The position numbers and the translations under genes were made by a program. A model generated the notes under the pieces. It searched no databases. It had not been told where the DNA came from and saw only the letters and a program-made list of their open reading frames with translations. Shown here piece after piece: positions 37,402-50,200 of a stretch of DNA of 64,000 nucleotides. The stretch comes from Chlorokybus atmophyticus (Eukaryota > Streptophyta > Chlorokybophyceae > Chlorokybales > Chlorokybaceae): the NCBI GenBank assembly GCA_009103225.1, contig RHPI01003244.1, positions 186,001 through 250,000 of the forward strand. The letters are read 5' to 3'. The first letter of the stretch is position 1; the number at the start of each line of letters is the position of its first letter.

Positions 37402-40400
37402 ATGGGACAGAACGTTGATACTGGGACGCCGACGCCGCCTGCCACCCCGCCCACTCCCAGGTTTGACTTGATACGCACGGTGAACCAATGCTAACCTAAG
37501 CAAGCGTAACATGCTGGCCGAGAGGGTGACATGCTGCCTAGGCTGTGTATAAACTTCTGAAAGGTGACTGAGCTTGTGGTATCAACGTACACTGTTCTCG
37601 CCGTGAGCTCTTGGCCTGCGCTGCTCGTGGTGGCCACCTCTCTCAATTGCAACGCAAGGGCACAAATTACCTAACACTGAAAACGCTAGAGCTAAGACTG
37701 CTCACGCAACAAATTTTAGAAGCAACAACACGAGTCACTGAGTGTGGCACGCGCAATTGTTGTCACTTGCGACATGGTAATGCTGCTGACAGTCTCTCTT
37801 TCGCACGTACACATGTCAAGGCTCAAGGGAAACTGACTAATGCAAGCCAGCCAGCCAGGGGGCTGGCGTTCTGCGTGCTTGTGCGCTTGAAGCATGCATA
37901 TTCAACCACTATTTGTGTGCGCACATGCGCACGTAGTATGTGTGCGTGCACACAACTGTTAATCCCAAGCTGCCATGTTTTCAGCCCTACAACACGAGCA
38001 AAGCTGGAAGGGTGTTCGCGGCTGATCAGCAACGGCATCTACCGCTCCCCGTACACCCACTGGTGGGAAGTCGCGGTACGCACTCCTACTCTCACTGCTT
38101 CTCCCCAACACAGTCGTCACCCTTTGGTACTAGCAGTGGAGTAGTAGCTCTTACAGCCAGCATGCATGCACGCAGGCCTCCCCGCGCCACCCGGGATCAG
38201 GGTTAGTGACATCACCGCCACGGGCGCTGTCGTCGTTGTCATCGTCCACGCCGGTGACACCGGCCTCGACGCCAGCAGCTACACCACCGCGCAGGGTGGC
38301 TTGGCCAGAAGAGGCGCCGACAGTTGTGTTGTTGCCTCTAAAACCAAAAACAACCACAACAGCGTGTTATGATCTCCGTGACGACCAGAGCAGAACACAA
38401 CAGCAAAACTCTGTTGAGGGCCAGGATGGCGATGGCCTGGCCAACGTTGACAAGATTGCCGGTAAGCCAGCATTGCTTCTTTGCAAGTGCATGTTCAATC
38501 AGCTGCTCTGTGTGTGACGCAAAAGAGTGTGTGCAGAGCGAAAGAAGAGAATGGAGGCTTTTCGTCAGCGCCGCGCACAGGTGCTTGCTATCCACGACAC
38601 TGCCAGTCGAGGCACCGGTGGCGATGATGATACTGTTGTACCGGAGGTCGTCACGCATCATGTTGAGAGGGCAACCGCCTCCACCCCTGGAAGCAATGTC
38701 ACAATGGATGCAGCGGAGACCCCCGACGAGCAGAGAATAGCGGGTAGAGATCTGAGGATTCAATCGTGTAATAATAAAGCTGATGCTGTGCATGCGGCAA
38801 TTGTTTCGTGGCACACGCATGACTGGGTGTTGTTTTTTCCAGACCGAAGGCGGCGCTTGGAGCAGGTTCGGCTGCGCCGTGAGCAGCTCCTCCTTCTTGC
38901 GTCTGAGAGAGCATCACGCAATGTCGATGTGTTGCAAGAGGCCTCCTCAGCAGAGACGGGTTCGTTGCAAGAGCATACAGAAACAGCTCTCCCGTACACA
39001 GAAGGAAGCTTACATGGACGCGAAAACAGTGGTGTGCATGCAATGGGTCTTGAAGAAGGCTATCATGGGCAGCGTGTTGAGATTGAGCGGCAGTGGGGCG
39101 ATGCACTGCAGCAGCACCTGTCTTCTTTGGACACATCATCTGAACTTGATGCTGTGATGTTGGCACGGGGAGTTAACGCACAGGAGCAGCTGGAGGCATC
39201 GCCTTCTGGCAAACAAGACTGGCGAGATGGTGATGGGAGGATTGTGGATGCGCAGCAACAGCACTCGTCAATGATGCGCGAACAACACGATGAGGACACG
39301 CACGCAACGTCACTTGTTTGGAGCAAAGCTACAGCTTCAAGGAGGCAGTTTGACCCTGGGGACGTTACTTGGGACACTCAGGCTGTGCCCAGCAACCCCG
39401 GTAATACGTGCACACCTTATCATCCCCTTGCTTGCTTGCCAACTTCAGCAGCCTCACCTATGCTGTTATGACACTGCAGGTCCGCGTGCTCGAGCCGGCC
39501 ACGCATCCGCTTCGTGGGGCGAGAACCTCCTCATCACTGGCGGGGCCGGCTTGTCTCTATTCAGCACGTGGCAGCTGGACGCATGCACGTTAAGCTGGCG
39601 GAAGCGTCGAGCTGAGGGTGACGTGGACCCCGCTGCCACTAACACCGCCGCCTCCGCATACACCTCGGCTACATATGTCCCGGGCAACGCAGCGGCCGAG
39701 CTTGAGGCCTGCGTCATGCTTTTTGGCGGCTGGCGGGAACCTGATGGTGGTGGTGGTGGTGGTAATGTTGGTGTTGCAGTCAGTGCGGACCTCTATGTGC
39801 TTGAGGGCCTGAACGACAGTCCCGACACGCCCCTTACCTGGAGCAAGATACCACACGAGGGTGAGTCTCGGTGGGGTGCGGGTACCGCACACAGAAATGT
39901 TGGGTTTTGCAACCGACAAGCCTGTCTCACACTTGCTCACAGGTAGGGACAAGTGGCCGCAGGCTCGTGCCATGCATGCAGCGGAGCTCCTGAATGACCG
40001 CATCCTTGTGGTTGGCGGCTGGACAGGTGAGCGTGACACGGCAACAGAGGCCTTGGCTGAGATTGGCATGCGCTGTACCTTGTGTACCAAAAAGTCTACG
40101 TGATTGTTTTGTGTACGCAGGTGGTGGGGCAGCCAGACGCGACTTCTTATCAGACGTGTGGCAACTTGATGTTGTCACTCTGCAATGTGAGTGCCTCTTT
40201 TGTTCTCCCAACAAGGTGCGAGTCAGTTGGTCCTGTGTGCAACGAAGTGTTGCATGCACAGGGGAGCGCGTGGAATTAAAGGGCGTGAACTTGCCAGTGG
40301 GTCGCGCCGGCCACACCGCCACACATGTGCACGAGACAGGCCAGGTGTACATACTTGGCGGCCACAACGAGCTCGGTCCCGTCGCCATCGTGGGCGTATT

Positions 40401-41496
40401 CGACCCCGCCACACGCCACTGGATAGAGCAACCATCCACCATGTTCGGCCCATGCGCTCGCTCCGGTCACGCCGCCATCGCATGCAGAGGCACCATCCTC
40501 ATCCACGGCGGCTGCGACGCCGTTGGCAACGTGCTGTCGGACATGTGGATATTGCATACAACATCGCTCACGTTGTCGCGGGTGGAGATTGAACAAAACC
40601 ACCCGAGGTCCGGACACAGCGCAATCCTGATCGGCGGGCACCGTGTTGTTATTGTCGGTGGGCTGGTTGACGCACACCGCGGCGTGTGCGCTGCTGGCAA
40701 TGATGTGGTAGTGTGTCTACGCACACACCGGCCGTGCGTAAAGCAACTCAGGGTGATTGGAGGGCCTCTACACTCCACTGTGAGGGCCGCAAGCTATGCA
40801 TTGACAAAGCATGAGTCGCCACAACTGCGGTTTCAGTGGTACCGCCAACGAAATGGTGAGTGACGAACGCATGCAACCAAACGTGGTTGTGTTGATGCGG
40901 ACCGTGTGTTGGTGCCTTCAGGATGCCCATGTGAAGTCGTAGCGGGTGCAACCTTGGCAGGATATTTGCCCACCGCGGACGACATCGGCTGCTTGCTCGG
41001 TGTGTCTTGCCGTGCTGGCGACAGCTCCTTCTTCGCGCGCAGCGACGACGTTGTCCAGCTCGACCCGCACGTCGCCAGCATCATAAACGACTGGTTGGCC
41101 CGCGGGTATGCCGAGTTCTCTATAGATGTGTCCGTGACTCAACGACAGCAACACCAAGAACACAAAGACAAAGCTCTCTCTTCTTCCTTGCGTGCTGCCA
41201 CACTGCGGCTGTTCATGGACCGCGTGAAGCTGAAGCTATGTGGCGCGGGAGGAGGAGGGGCCACAGCGTACAACGGTGCGTGGAGGCCCGGCTTTGTGGT
41301 GTCATTGCTGCATAAAGGTGATCAAGGTGCGACATTTGAAGTTAGGTTTGATGTGCGAGGGCCAGTTGTGCATGCCGTTGTGCTCGATGCAGCACAGCGG
41401 GACCTGCTTGCGCTTGCGTGTCGGGCCTTCTGGGCTGCGGCGATGGCACGGCCACAAAGCGTGCCGTATACGCGGGTGTTGGCCATGCAAGTGTAA
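37402..41496 (+). CDS. Kelch-propeller protein with A9/AIR9-like C-terminus
   Basis: The first exon 37402-37460 (MGQNVDTGTPTPPATPPTPS) joins in phase to 37985-38075 (LISNGIYRSPYTHWWEVA), giving a Pro/Thr-rich start. Next come a Ser/Pro/Thr-rich linker, then charged helical segments RKKRMEAFRQRRAQV and RRRRLEQVRLRREQLLLL, and a long polar linker to about 39400. Kelch repeats follow: RAGHASASWGENLLITGGA, MHAAELLNDRILVVGGW, RAGHTATHVHETGQVYILGG, RSGHAAIACRGTILIHGG and RSGHSAILIGGHRVVIVGG (39490-40690). After the propeller, FQWYRQRNG..VVAGA..YLPTADDIG (40830-40990) matches the A9 Ig-like repeat pattern of the plant microtubule protein AIR9, and the last 160 residues resemble the AIR9 end domain. 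A cytoskeletal role is therefore possible, not shown. TAA at 41494. Confidence 0.8.
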
Positions 41497-42009
41497 AGGC
41501 TGTCATGCGAGAGCAACTTAATGGAGATCATGTATGTTAAGGCTGTACACAGTTGTAGACAAGTAGTCAGGATATGACATAACTTTGCAACCTTTGTCAA
41601 ATTGGGAGTTGCGCATGTTTGCACCATTCGTTGGTATTTGTGAAAGAGTAGTAGCAGAATGTCGAGCGAGCAGTATACAATGCAACCAAGAGAGAGACAC
41701 CTTGGTGGAGTCCAGCTGACTGTCAGGACTCCTACCAGCACATTTAGCGTGGGTGGGTAGGTGCGAGTGATGATGAGCAGGGAGCAGCAGCGCAAATTGC
41801 ATTGCTGTGCTAGTCAACCTTTCAATCCAACAATGGCATATTGCAAGTGTGCAGAGACCTGTTCGTACTCTCTATATATCCAAAGGAAAGCTTGTAAGTA
41901 AAACAAGGAGGAACACACAATCCTCACACAGTAACGCATAGAGTTACACTCATTCCGAACTACACTACCACCACTCCTATGTATATGCAACACCACCTTG
42001 CCACACACT
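41497..42009. other. Short spacer between convergent kelch and RNase III genes
   Basis: It must hold both 3' UTRs. A TGTAA word overlaps the kelch stop region. No gene is seen. Confidence 0.45.
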
Positions 42010-44303
42010 TTACGCAACGCACATGAGGGCGCGCTCTGCAGCATCGCGTCGAGCCAAGCTAGCCGACTGGCCATGCCCCAGAGAAAGCTGTCGATTCTGT
42101 ATGCGAAGCTCCACAGTGAACATGCTCTTATTGCCTTCCATTTGCTGCTGGTTTATCAACCGAAACACGGGCATCTCCTTGTACCGCTTTGAAATCCTGG
42201 TGTTGATCTGCGATATAGGGTCATTGACCTTGCCGGTCAATGCGCACTGCTCCAACCAAGGCAACAGCTTGTCTTCACAGAACTGACAAGCAACTGCAGC
42301 GCCCTGCCAGTGCAAAGCCTTTAGTTAACCCATAGTCCAGAGGAGGTACAATAAGCCACTACAAACCATGTATCTTCGGGAGGGGAAAAGCAGAAGTGTG
42401 ATATGACGTTTGCGTCGTGAAATGTACAGGCAGTACGTACCTTGTACGCATAGATAGCTCCAAGTATCGTTTCAATGCAGTCAGCAAGGATGTTGTCGAC
42501 TCCTTTGCTGTCCCAGCCAACATCTGCCAGTGATGTCACGCTAGCATCATATCGACACCTGAATTGGGCTGCCAGCACCACATGCATGAGATCCATTGGT
42601 CCCCGCCCAACTTGCGCAAGTGCACGATTGCTGCGCATATGCGACTTCATAATAGTCAGCTGCCCGATCTGTAGGCGCGGCCGAGCACGGGTGAAGTAGT
42701 CCACTGCCACCAAGTTAAGGAGGGCATCACCAACCTGCTCAAGCTGACGCCTGATCTGAAAACAACCAAGCATCGCTGTTAGGATGTGAGCTTTTCACTC
42801 AATGCTTGCACCCAACTGCTGCTCACTCAACAAAGCTCAGCCAAAAGAAGCCGAGCAGTGATCACACAAACACGGCGCTGACATGCCCACCAGCCACATA
42901 CCAGAGTATGCTCTGCATGAGCGTCCCGCGGCACCAACTCTGCTTGATCATCTCCATTGTGAAGCTGTGCAAACATGGATGCCACATCTTGGGAGTTACC
43001 CTTGGGCTGACTGTCGACAGTGCCATCATGATGGCCAGCAACGCCAGTGGACTGGCCTTCAATGTCCATATCTGCGGGGAGCTCAAGCTGGCGAGGCATA
43101 TGCCTATTGTAATAGCTCTCGTGTACCAATGCTCGCATGAGGAGCTCCTTCTCCGCAAAGCGAAGGCCAACAAGCTCTTCTAACGCCTGCTCAATGTGAA
43201 AGGATGAGCCCATGCTCTGACACAAGCATGTACTTGACTACAACCAACCAACGCACCTCCACCTGCGCCCACCAACCCTCTGGTACACGCAAGCGCGTAG
43301 TAATGTTGTCAGGATATGACCATCTATTTGAGCAACTGGGTAGTGACAGGGGGCGAGGCGAAGCAACTGCAGGTTCCTCAAAGGGTACAGACCTGTCCTC
43401 AGCATGCACACTTGAGCTCTGTGCCGCACCGTTGGTATCTGTCAATGGTGACTTGCGAGGCTTTGTCTCCTGGAGAACTTTAGCAGACGCAGTCACCGCT
43501 GGCGCTGCTAGATCCAAGGTCTGCACGAAAAACCAACTTTTAAGTCATCACCGCGCTATCAACATGCTCTGCAGTCCTTCCAGAACCACAAACAACACAT
43601 TGTCCTCGCACGACGGGACAATGCACACAACCTGCAGCACCCCGGATCAAACAGCGAGCATGAGCGGCTGAGCTGCAGCACCTGCCGGCTGGGCCAGCGG
43701 TCCACCGGAGGCGATGGTGCGCGAGGCGGCTGTTGTCGCGGGAGAGGAGGTTGCTGAACCTGCTGCGGGTATGCTTGCAAATGCGGGTACGCAGGAGGTA
43801 GCTGCTGTTGATACTGCTGCTGAGGGTAGTTTGGAAATGGGGGTGGCAATGGAGGCCCTGGTGGCGGGGGCGGTAGCTGTACATGATACTGATACTGCTG
43901 CTGCTGCTGCTGCTCCTGCCATTGGTTGTACTGCTGTGCTTGATAATGCCATTCTGCTAAGCCGTACTCCTCCGCTGCAAAAGCCTGAGCTTGTAGGTAG
44001 GCATCATACTGCACAAATTACAACAGCGAAACACAACAGTCAAATACATGAAAAACAACAAGCAACTTGTACTTTTGTACAAAGCAACTGTGACAAGAAC
44101 ACTGCACCAATGCGCATAGGGCAGCTGGCTCGATCTCAAGGCAATCAGATCACCTCATCAGTAGCGTAACAGGCCTGATCACCGGGCTCTGAAGAAGGGG
44201 CACCACCGACCGCAGCCTTACCCTTTGCAGCTGCGCCCTGGCCATACAGAGCATAGAGACTTCGCGCAGCTACGGCTGACTTCCGACGCAGAACACCCTT
44301 CAT
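42010..44303 (-). CDS. RNase III family endoribonuclease with dsRBD
   Basis: Double-stranded RNA endonuclease. The start ATG 44303 gives a basic, Ala-rich N-terminus (MKGVLRRKSAVAARSLYALY) that could be an organelle transit peptide. Exon 2 encodes a Gln/Pro-rich tract (EQQQQQQYQYHVQLPPPPP) followed by YPQQ repeats. Exon 3 is a polar linker. The RNase III domain begins ALEELVGLRFAEKELL near 43180 and has LEQVGDALLNLVAVDYF near 42720 (signature LEFLGDAVL) and ILADCIETILGAIYAY near 42465 (metal-binding Asp and Glu). A dsRBD with DPISQINTRISKR and SLARRDAAERAL closes the protein at 42010. Against the bacterial enzyme, the signature Glu before LE is Arg and the Glu of EGEL is Gln (QIGQL); the Glu and Asp of LExxGD and the DxxE pair remain. 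The exons join in phase at every border checked. Roles in rRNA, intron or siRNA processing are possible. Confidence 0.86.
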
Positions 44304-44926
44304 GCCTATGTCACTTACTTCTCACAATCACTAGGCTGCAGGCAGCAGCTAAGAGCAGCTGCGCTCTCCAACACCTGTGCTCCACAAATTCAGCCAGGTC
44401 CTAGCCTCGCTCATCAACCTGCCGCCGCCCGCACTCCTCCACCGCCGGCGGCGGCTTGGATGCCTACGCCATGGAGCCAATCCGTCACGCCGCCGCCTCC
44501 TCCGACGCCGCCGCCGACAACACTGTGCTGCCCACCACAAACCCTACGCCGCCAGCTGGCAGCCAAGTTGGAGTGCATACGGTACACGTACCAGGTACAC
44601 GTACCGGTACGTGAAAAGTGTACATTTTACCACATTGGGGTCCCTCACCCGACGTGATGCCGTCAAAGTCACGACCTATAACCGAAACCCGGTTAAGAGA
44701 CATTTGATTTTGACATTCTATAACTTTGGCTATGGTTACTTGTTTGTGACGGGAGAACAACCACGACGTTCCTTGTGAAGTATGGTTTACCGGAATGTAT
44801 ATCACTTGGTTAGAAACTAACTCAGATTAACACAGCAGGCCGCGCAACTACCATGTCTAAAAGTTGTCATTTTTCAAAACTGTGCCGAACTTGAGACAGT
44901 CACTGTATCACTGTATCAGGCTTGTA
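44304..44926. other. 5' flank of the RNase III gene
   Basis: GC-rich to about 44560, then AT-rich. A GTAC-rich dyad cluster (GGTACACGTACC twice) lies at 44579-44613. No gene is supported. Confidence 0.4.
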
Positions 44927-44928
44927 TA

Positions 44929-45346
44929 CAGTCTAATCTCGATTAGTGCTTGTTCAATTAGTGCATATCCGCGTTTAATGCATGAAATCGGCCATCACCG
45001 ACGTCTTCAGGGGTGAAGACCTGTGCGTTAAGAGCATATGCATAGAATGCTAAGTGCATACTATGAGATGCCTAACCTTTGGTGTGTCTATACACTTATT
45101 AAGGTGGATTGCGCCTGAGTTACGGATAGATTACAGTGTATGGTAGGTACGGTTGTACACGTTATAGCGTAATTCAGGGTTAGGATAACTCAATAAGTGC
45201 ATAGGTTATGCACTTATGCCAACCCTAAGTGCATAATACATGCACTTAAAGCGGGTGCATAAAATATGCACTTAACGAGGATGCATAAACGATATAAGTG
45301 CATACATGCCCGTTCCTGATGGTATGCACTTATCGAGGTTAGACTG
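44929..45346. mobile_element. pogo-like MITE, 418 bp
   Basis: The ends are inverted: CAGTCTAATCTCGATTAG at the left and CTTATCGAGGTTAGACTG at the right, with about 20 of 22 bases matching when one is complemented. A TA dinucleotide flanks both ends (44927-44928 and 45347-45348), the target duplication of the Tc1/mariner/pogo superfamily, whose pogo branch has termini of this CAGT..AACCTCGAT kind. No transposase is encoded. Inside, the word AAGTGCATA and its complement TATGCACTT occur many times, often as back-to-back dyads. Confidence 0.85.
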
Positions 45347-45348
45347 TA

Positions 45349-47200
45349 GCTTATTGGGCTGTCACTAGGCATTGCAAATATGTTGAAGATCATCAGATAA
45401 GCTATTGGCTATCATTTGGTGATGTGCCGCCCGGTACATTAGTAGTTCTACGCGTGTTATGCATGACCCTTACTAGCTTGGCACTTTTTAAGCACAAACA
45501 TAGAAACTTTAACAACGCATCTCTTACTACGCTAATTTAACCGAGACTTGTACATAATGTGTGTAAGCATCAATTGTAACACGACTCACTAACCGAGGCG
45601 CCAGCAACACGTGTAAACGGCGGAGTTTACACATGTCGTTGAAAAGGCGCATGTCGCTGATTCGGGTCACTTTCCTTAAGTCCCTCAAGCTAGCTGATCC
45701 GTCCTTCCGCGGCTGGACTCACGACTACTTTATCCGTTTTAAGACAGAACCGACCACTATCGAACGCTAGTGAAAATGTGTGATTACACATGCTCGCTGA
45801 ACTCGTGAAGTTCCTTTGTTTATGCTTGAGTACAAGTAGTCACAATGGTCATTGGTACATATGATGAAACCGTAAGTGTATATTAAGTTTGGGAGTTCAT
45901 ATCCTGGACTCAAGATTGCTGTGTAAGCGAGCATTAAGTTATTCTTGGACTCGGTGCTAGCAGAATGTAAATGTGTGTGATTATGCACGACAAGCTGTTG
46001 CGATACCAAGAAAACCTACAGCCTGTGAGAGAATGCAATGCTTGCGCATCGAATTGCTTGACACTAGTGTGTACTTAGTTGCTCTCTATGGAATAGTGTG
46101 ACAGGTATATCCGAGTATAGCATCTTTTGTTGCTGCATTCATTCACCTTACCTAATAGTAGCTGCATCTTTGAACTCATGCACGAAATTATGAAAAAGCC
46201 TTATAGTAATGGCTTATTGACTTTGTCATTCACTGACATTATGTGTAATATATCATATAGCAATAGCCATAGCGTGCGTGCTTGCATTCGTAAATTTATC
46301 ATGCTGTCACATAACACCCGCTATTCTTCTTGCATAGCATGACACAATCATTGGTTGTTATTACACGTACACCTAGCAGGGGGGTGTTCTTTCGCCTTCA
46401 CCCGCGTGTCCACCAGCACTACAGCCAAGGAATTTCGAGGAGGATCCGCCCTCAACCTTGCGAAGCTCGACATTTATATCGTACTATGTTACATACTGTA
46501 CATCTCGGGCTATGTGCCTCATTGCACAGCACCTGCACACTGCCACTAAAGTAACCAGCGATGTCTTTCATTCATATGGTGGCAATATATGCTTTATCAA
46601 AACCCACAAACCAATTGTGACCCTAAGTATTGTGAGGGCCTCGTGTCTGCTGATGTGTCTGCTGATCAAATGGACAGCGCACATTATGTCCATCTCCACT
46701 TTTGACTCGATGTTTGTGCATATATGCAAACAGGTCAATGATGTGACTTGCGAATGATGTGGGTCATAGTGTGGGCAGCAGGTTGGACTCCAAACCCAGT
46801 CATGGCGCGCGTGCGTGTGTGTGTATCGACATCTCTCTTGTTGTCTCTCTTGTTGGGCCTTGGTTTATGTAACAGCACAAGCATGTCTATATCTCTCTAG
46901 ATTATAGCAACACAATGCAAAGCCACAGCGGCATGTGTCCATACCTATCAACACACTCTACACCACACATACAGCACACCGGGCAACAGCAGCAGTCAAA
47001 GGCAGTGCTTACACGATTAGGCATAGAAATATGCCTATATGCACAGAACCTACCTACTACCTAGCTATTACCAAGCAAGATCCTACTGCAGCCTTTTGAT
47101 GTATGGAGTATAACCATAGTGTCTAACCATCCCCAATGCAGGTTATTGGAGCCAGGCAGAGGCTTTCCCATAGGTAGCAGTGAATAGCTATGCACAGAAA
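45349..47200. other. Gene-poor AT-rich stretch
   Basis: No coding region is supported on either strand. Open frames near 46127-46757 are short, not linked by splice sites and have no recognisable domain. The last part is the 3' flank of the coiled-coil gene. Confidence 0.45.
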
Positions 47201-50200
47201 TTACAAATACTTGGCAAGTGTTTTACTGCTTACGGGTGGTAGATGCCCCTGCCGCTGCCCAGCATGCCAAGTCGAGTTCAGATCAGCATTGAGATGAAAC
47301 CGATCCGGGAGGCCTTGCAACTGGACTTGTGTGACCGTCTCAGCCTGGGTGCCAACCTGCGCATGTAACATGAGACAAGTAAGAAGATGAGCAGATCAAG
47401 GCAGATCAACATGAACAGGGCCGTGTCAACACCCTTGCCTGTGTGCTCTTTAGGCCTGAAGTCAATGCCTCCGACTCCTTTGCTTCCTCTGAATCACGGT
47501 GGACGATGGCATCTGCTTTAGACGGTTGTAGCGTTCCTCCAACCATGTCCATTAAACCTCTTTGCCACGCATCAAGAATAGCATCTATGTCCGCCTTGTC
47601 CTCACTGTGGTGCTGTCCCAGCGAATGTCTTGGTGAGTCGTCAGGCTTCGGGTGCTGCGAGATGTGTTTGCGCTTAGAGGTCAGAAAATGTGCGTGTAGA
47701 AAAGGCTCACATCCGATCCAGCACAAGTGCCAGCAATTGCACAGGTGGCCTGTAATATCCATTGCAGACAATTACCTGCTGGCGGTTTTGCAACCACCGT
47801 GTGAGAGAGGGCGTCTGTTTCGTTCTCTTGGTTTGGGATGCGGCTAGTTTGATACCCAACCTGAACACCTTGACTGTTGTAGCGTCCCTTGTCAACGGCA
47901 CGGGCACCTGCAATGCCCTCCATGAGTAATATTGTTGACTTGGGAAACTCCAGACCCCCTTTTTCATGACTGATACCTTGAGTATTGATGGAGGCTGCAG
48001 GTTGCTTATTGCCTGCACCAGTTGCTTCATGTCCTCAATTTGCAAAGCCCGCCGCTGTGTCCAATCATCCGCATCGCTTGTCGAGGCCTGTTGGCTATGT
48101 GCATCATTTGCGTGCATGTACACGGCAACCGGCAGTTGCACAGCCAACTCTGCCGCAGCGGATTTGGCGCTTGTCGCGCTTGTGGATTCAAAGGACGCTT
48201 CCACGCTGATCTGTTCATTCATCAAAGATAGTCTCACTGGACCGGGAGATGGCGCAAGTGGTGTTCCAGGATCAACTTCAGTGACTCCATCATCAGTAAT
48301 AACCTTTGGTGCCCACGGCAGGTCTCGCGGCGACCGTCTCAATGCGCTCGGACTGCGCGAGTACGTGTCACTCGCACTCGCACTATCCGGCGAAGGACTC
48401 GTGCCCGGCAACATCAGTCTCTCAATCTGAGAAGCAGGCTCTTGGTTGGCCATCATAGCAGCTCTCAGTCCCAGAGTGTGTCTTCCGGCCTTCTCCTTTG
48501 CTGCGGCCGCGGCGTGCATGGCGTCCAAGTACTGGTATGAGGAATGCAAAGACATGGCGTAATGCTTCACCAAGCCGCCCGCTCGGTCGAGTTCTTGCAT
48601 CAACGTGGTCACGTTGCCGGCCATCTCCTCGCGTAAGGACGTCTGCAACGCACGCTCTTGCCTCACGGCATCTTCAACAGCTGTCCTGATAAGCGACTCT
48701 TGGCGTTCCAAGTTTTCCTGCAGAAGAATATGCAAGACCATTAATTGATAGATTAACAGAAACATAAACATTGCCACACCCAATGGCACCCTGGTTACCA
48801 ACCTTGGAGAGGACGACAATGTCTGCCATGGCCTTGATTTGCGCCTGAAGCTTCTCAACCTCTACATTCGACTTGACCTTGTCACGATTCCGAGCTGTCT
48901 TGAACTCATCTACTTGGACTTGCAAGCTTGCTTTGCTCTCCTGCTCGTCCAAAACATAAGCAATGAGTGCTACACATCGCCGACCATTCTCAACCCATTC
49001 AGGTGATGGTCGTGCGCAGTTACCTGCGCACTGCGTGCCATCTCCTCTGCATGCTCAACAGCCCTCTGCATTTGCGTAACACTTAGCTTGCATTGCTGCT
49101 CCTTTTTGCGCAAATCTTCCATCTGTCAATAAGTAAGTGCTGAGCGTTCATCAAACAGGAGTTGCAAGCACTATGCTGTCCACATGCGCGTTGCAACAGA
49201 CAAAGCATTACTGACCTTCTGCTCTATCTCATACTGCATTTCTGCCCACTTTCGATCCAGGTCTTCCTGCGCACTCGACTGCGCCTCCTGCTGCTTGTGC
49301 AGCAGTGCTTTATAGTGTGCCACCTCCTGTCAAAGTCATGCTTGTTGGTTGTTCACCATGATAATTGCCAATGATCTGGCAGATATCAACCATGGACAAA
49401 ACGCTCACCTCATTGCCCTTTGCCACGGCTGCTGCCACCTCTTCACGTAGTCCTTGCATGCACTGCTCGTGCTCCTGTGCATATGCACGCAATAAATGTC
49501 AACCAACTTGACCTGTTAAGTACCTTGCACTGCGCATTGCAGTACAACCACCACCTACCTCCTGCAGTTTCTGTTCGCGCTCGCCTGCAGCACGGATCAA
49601 CTGAGCATACTCTTCACGCTGCTGCTTCGCTTGCTTGGCAGCAGTGGCAGCAGCTTGCCCAGCTGCCAATGACTGCATCACAAACACAACACATGTGAGA
49701 AACAACCTGTTCTACCAGGGTGACTGCTTCTAAGCAAATTACCCTACCTTTGCATCAAGGTCTTGCCGCGTCGTTGCATGCGCGACTACTTCCGCTGCAA
49801 GCTCTCCGCTCGTGCGTGCCAACTCCTGCTTCAACTTGTTGGACAGAACCTCAAACTCCTTGGCTGACTTGCGCAGTTGGTCCGTTTCCGTCTGGCAAAC
49901 GGAAGGGACATTGTGTTAGCGTGCACGCATGCCTGTTTGCACACACATACATCATAATCACAGCTCCACCTTGTAGCTCGATTCAACTTGCTGCAGTCGT
50001 TTTGTCGTTATCTCCAGTCTTTCTTTGGCCTCAAGGTGCAATGCACGCTGTTCTGCCAGCGCAGCATGTTGGGTCGCGGCGTCTTCATTACGGACTTGGC
50101 GTTCCTTGAACAGCTCATCCGACAGTTGCGTCACCTGCAATCCATGGTGAGTTCACTATCGACTTGCGATTACATACACGTGCACGCAGACACACTAGCA

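Noticed and set aside
38338-38820. Minus-strand open frames opposite the kelch gene linker
   Set aside because: The plus strand carries in-phase exons with charged helices; the minus frames have no motif or splice consistency.
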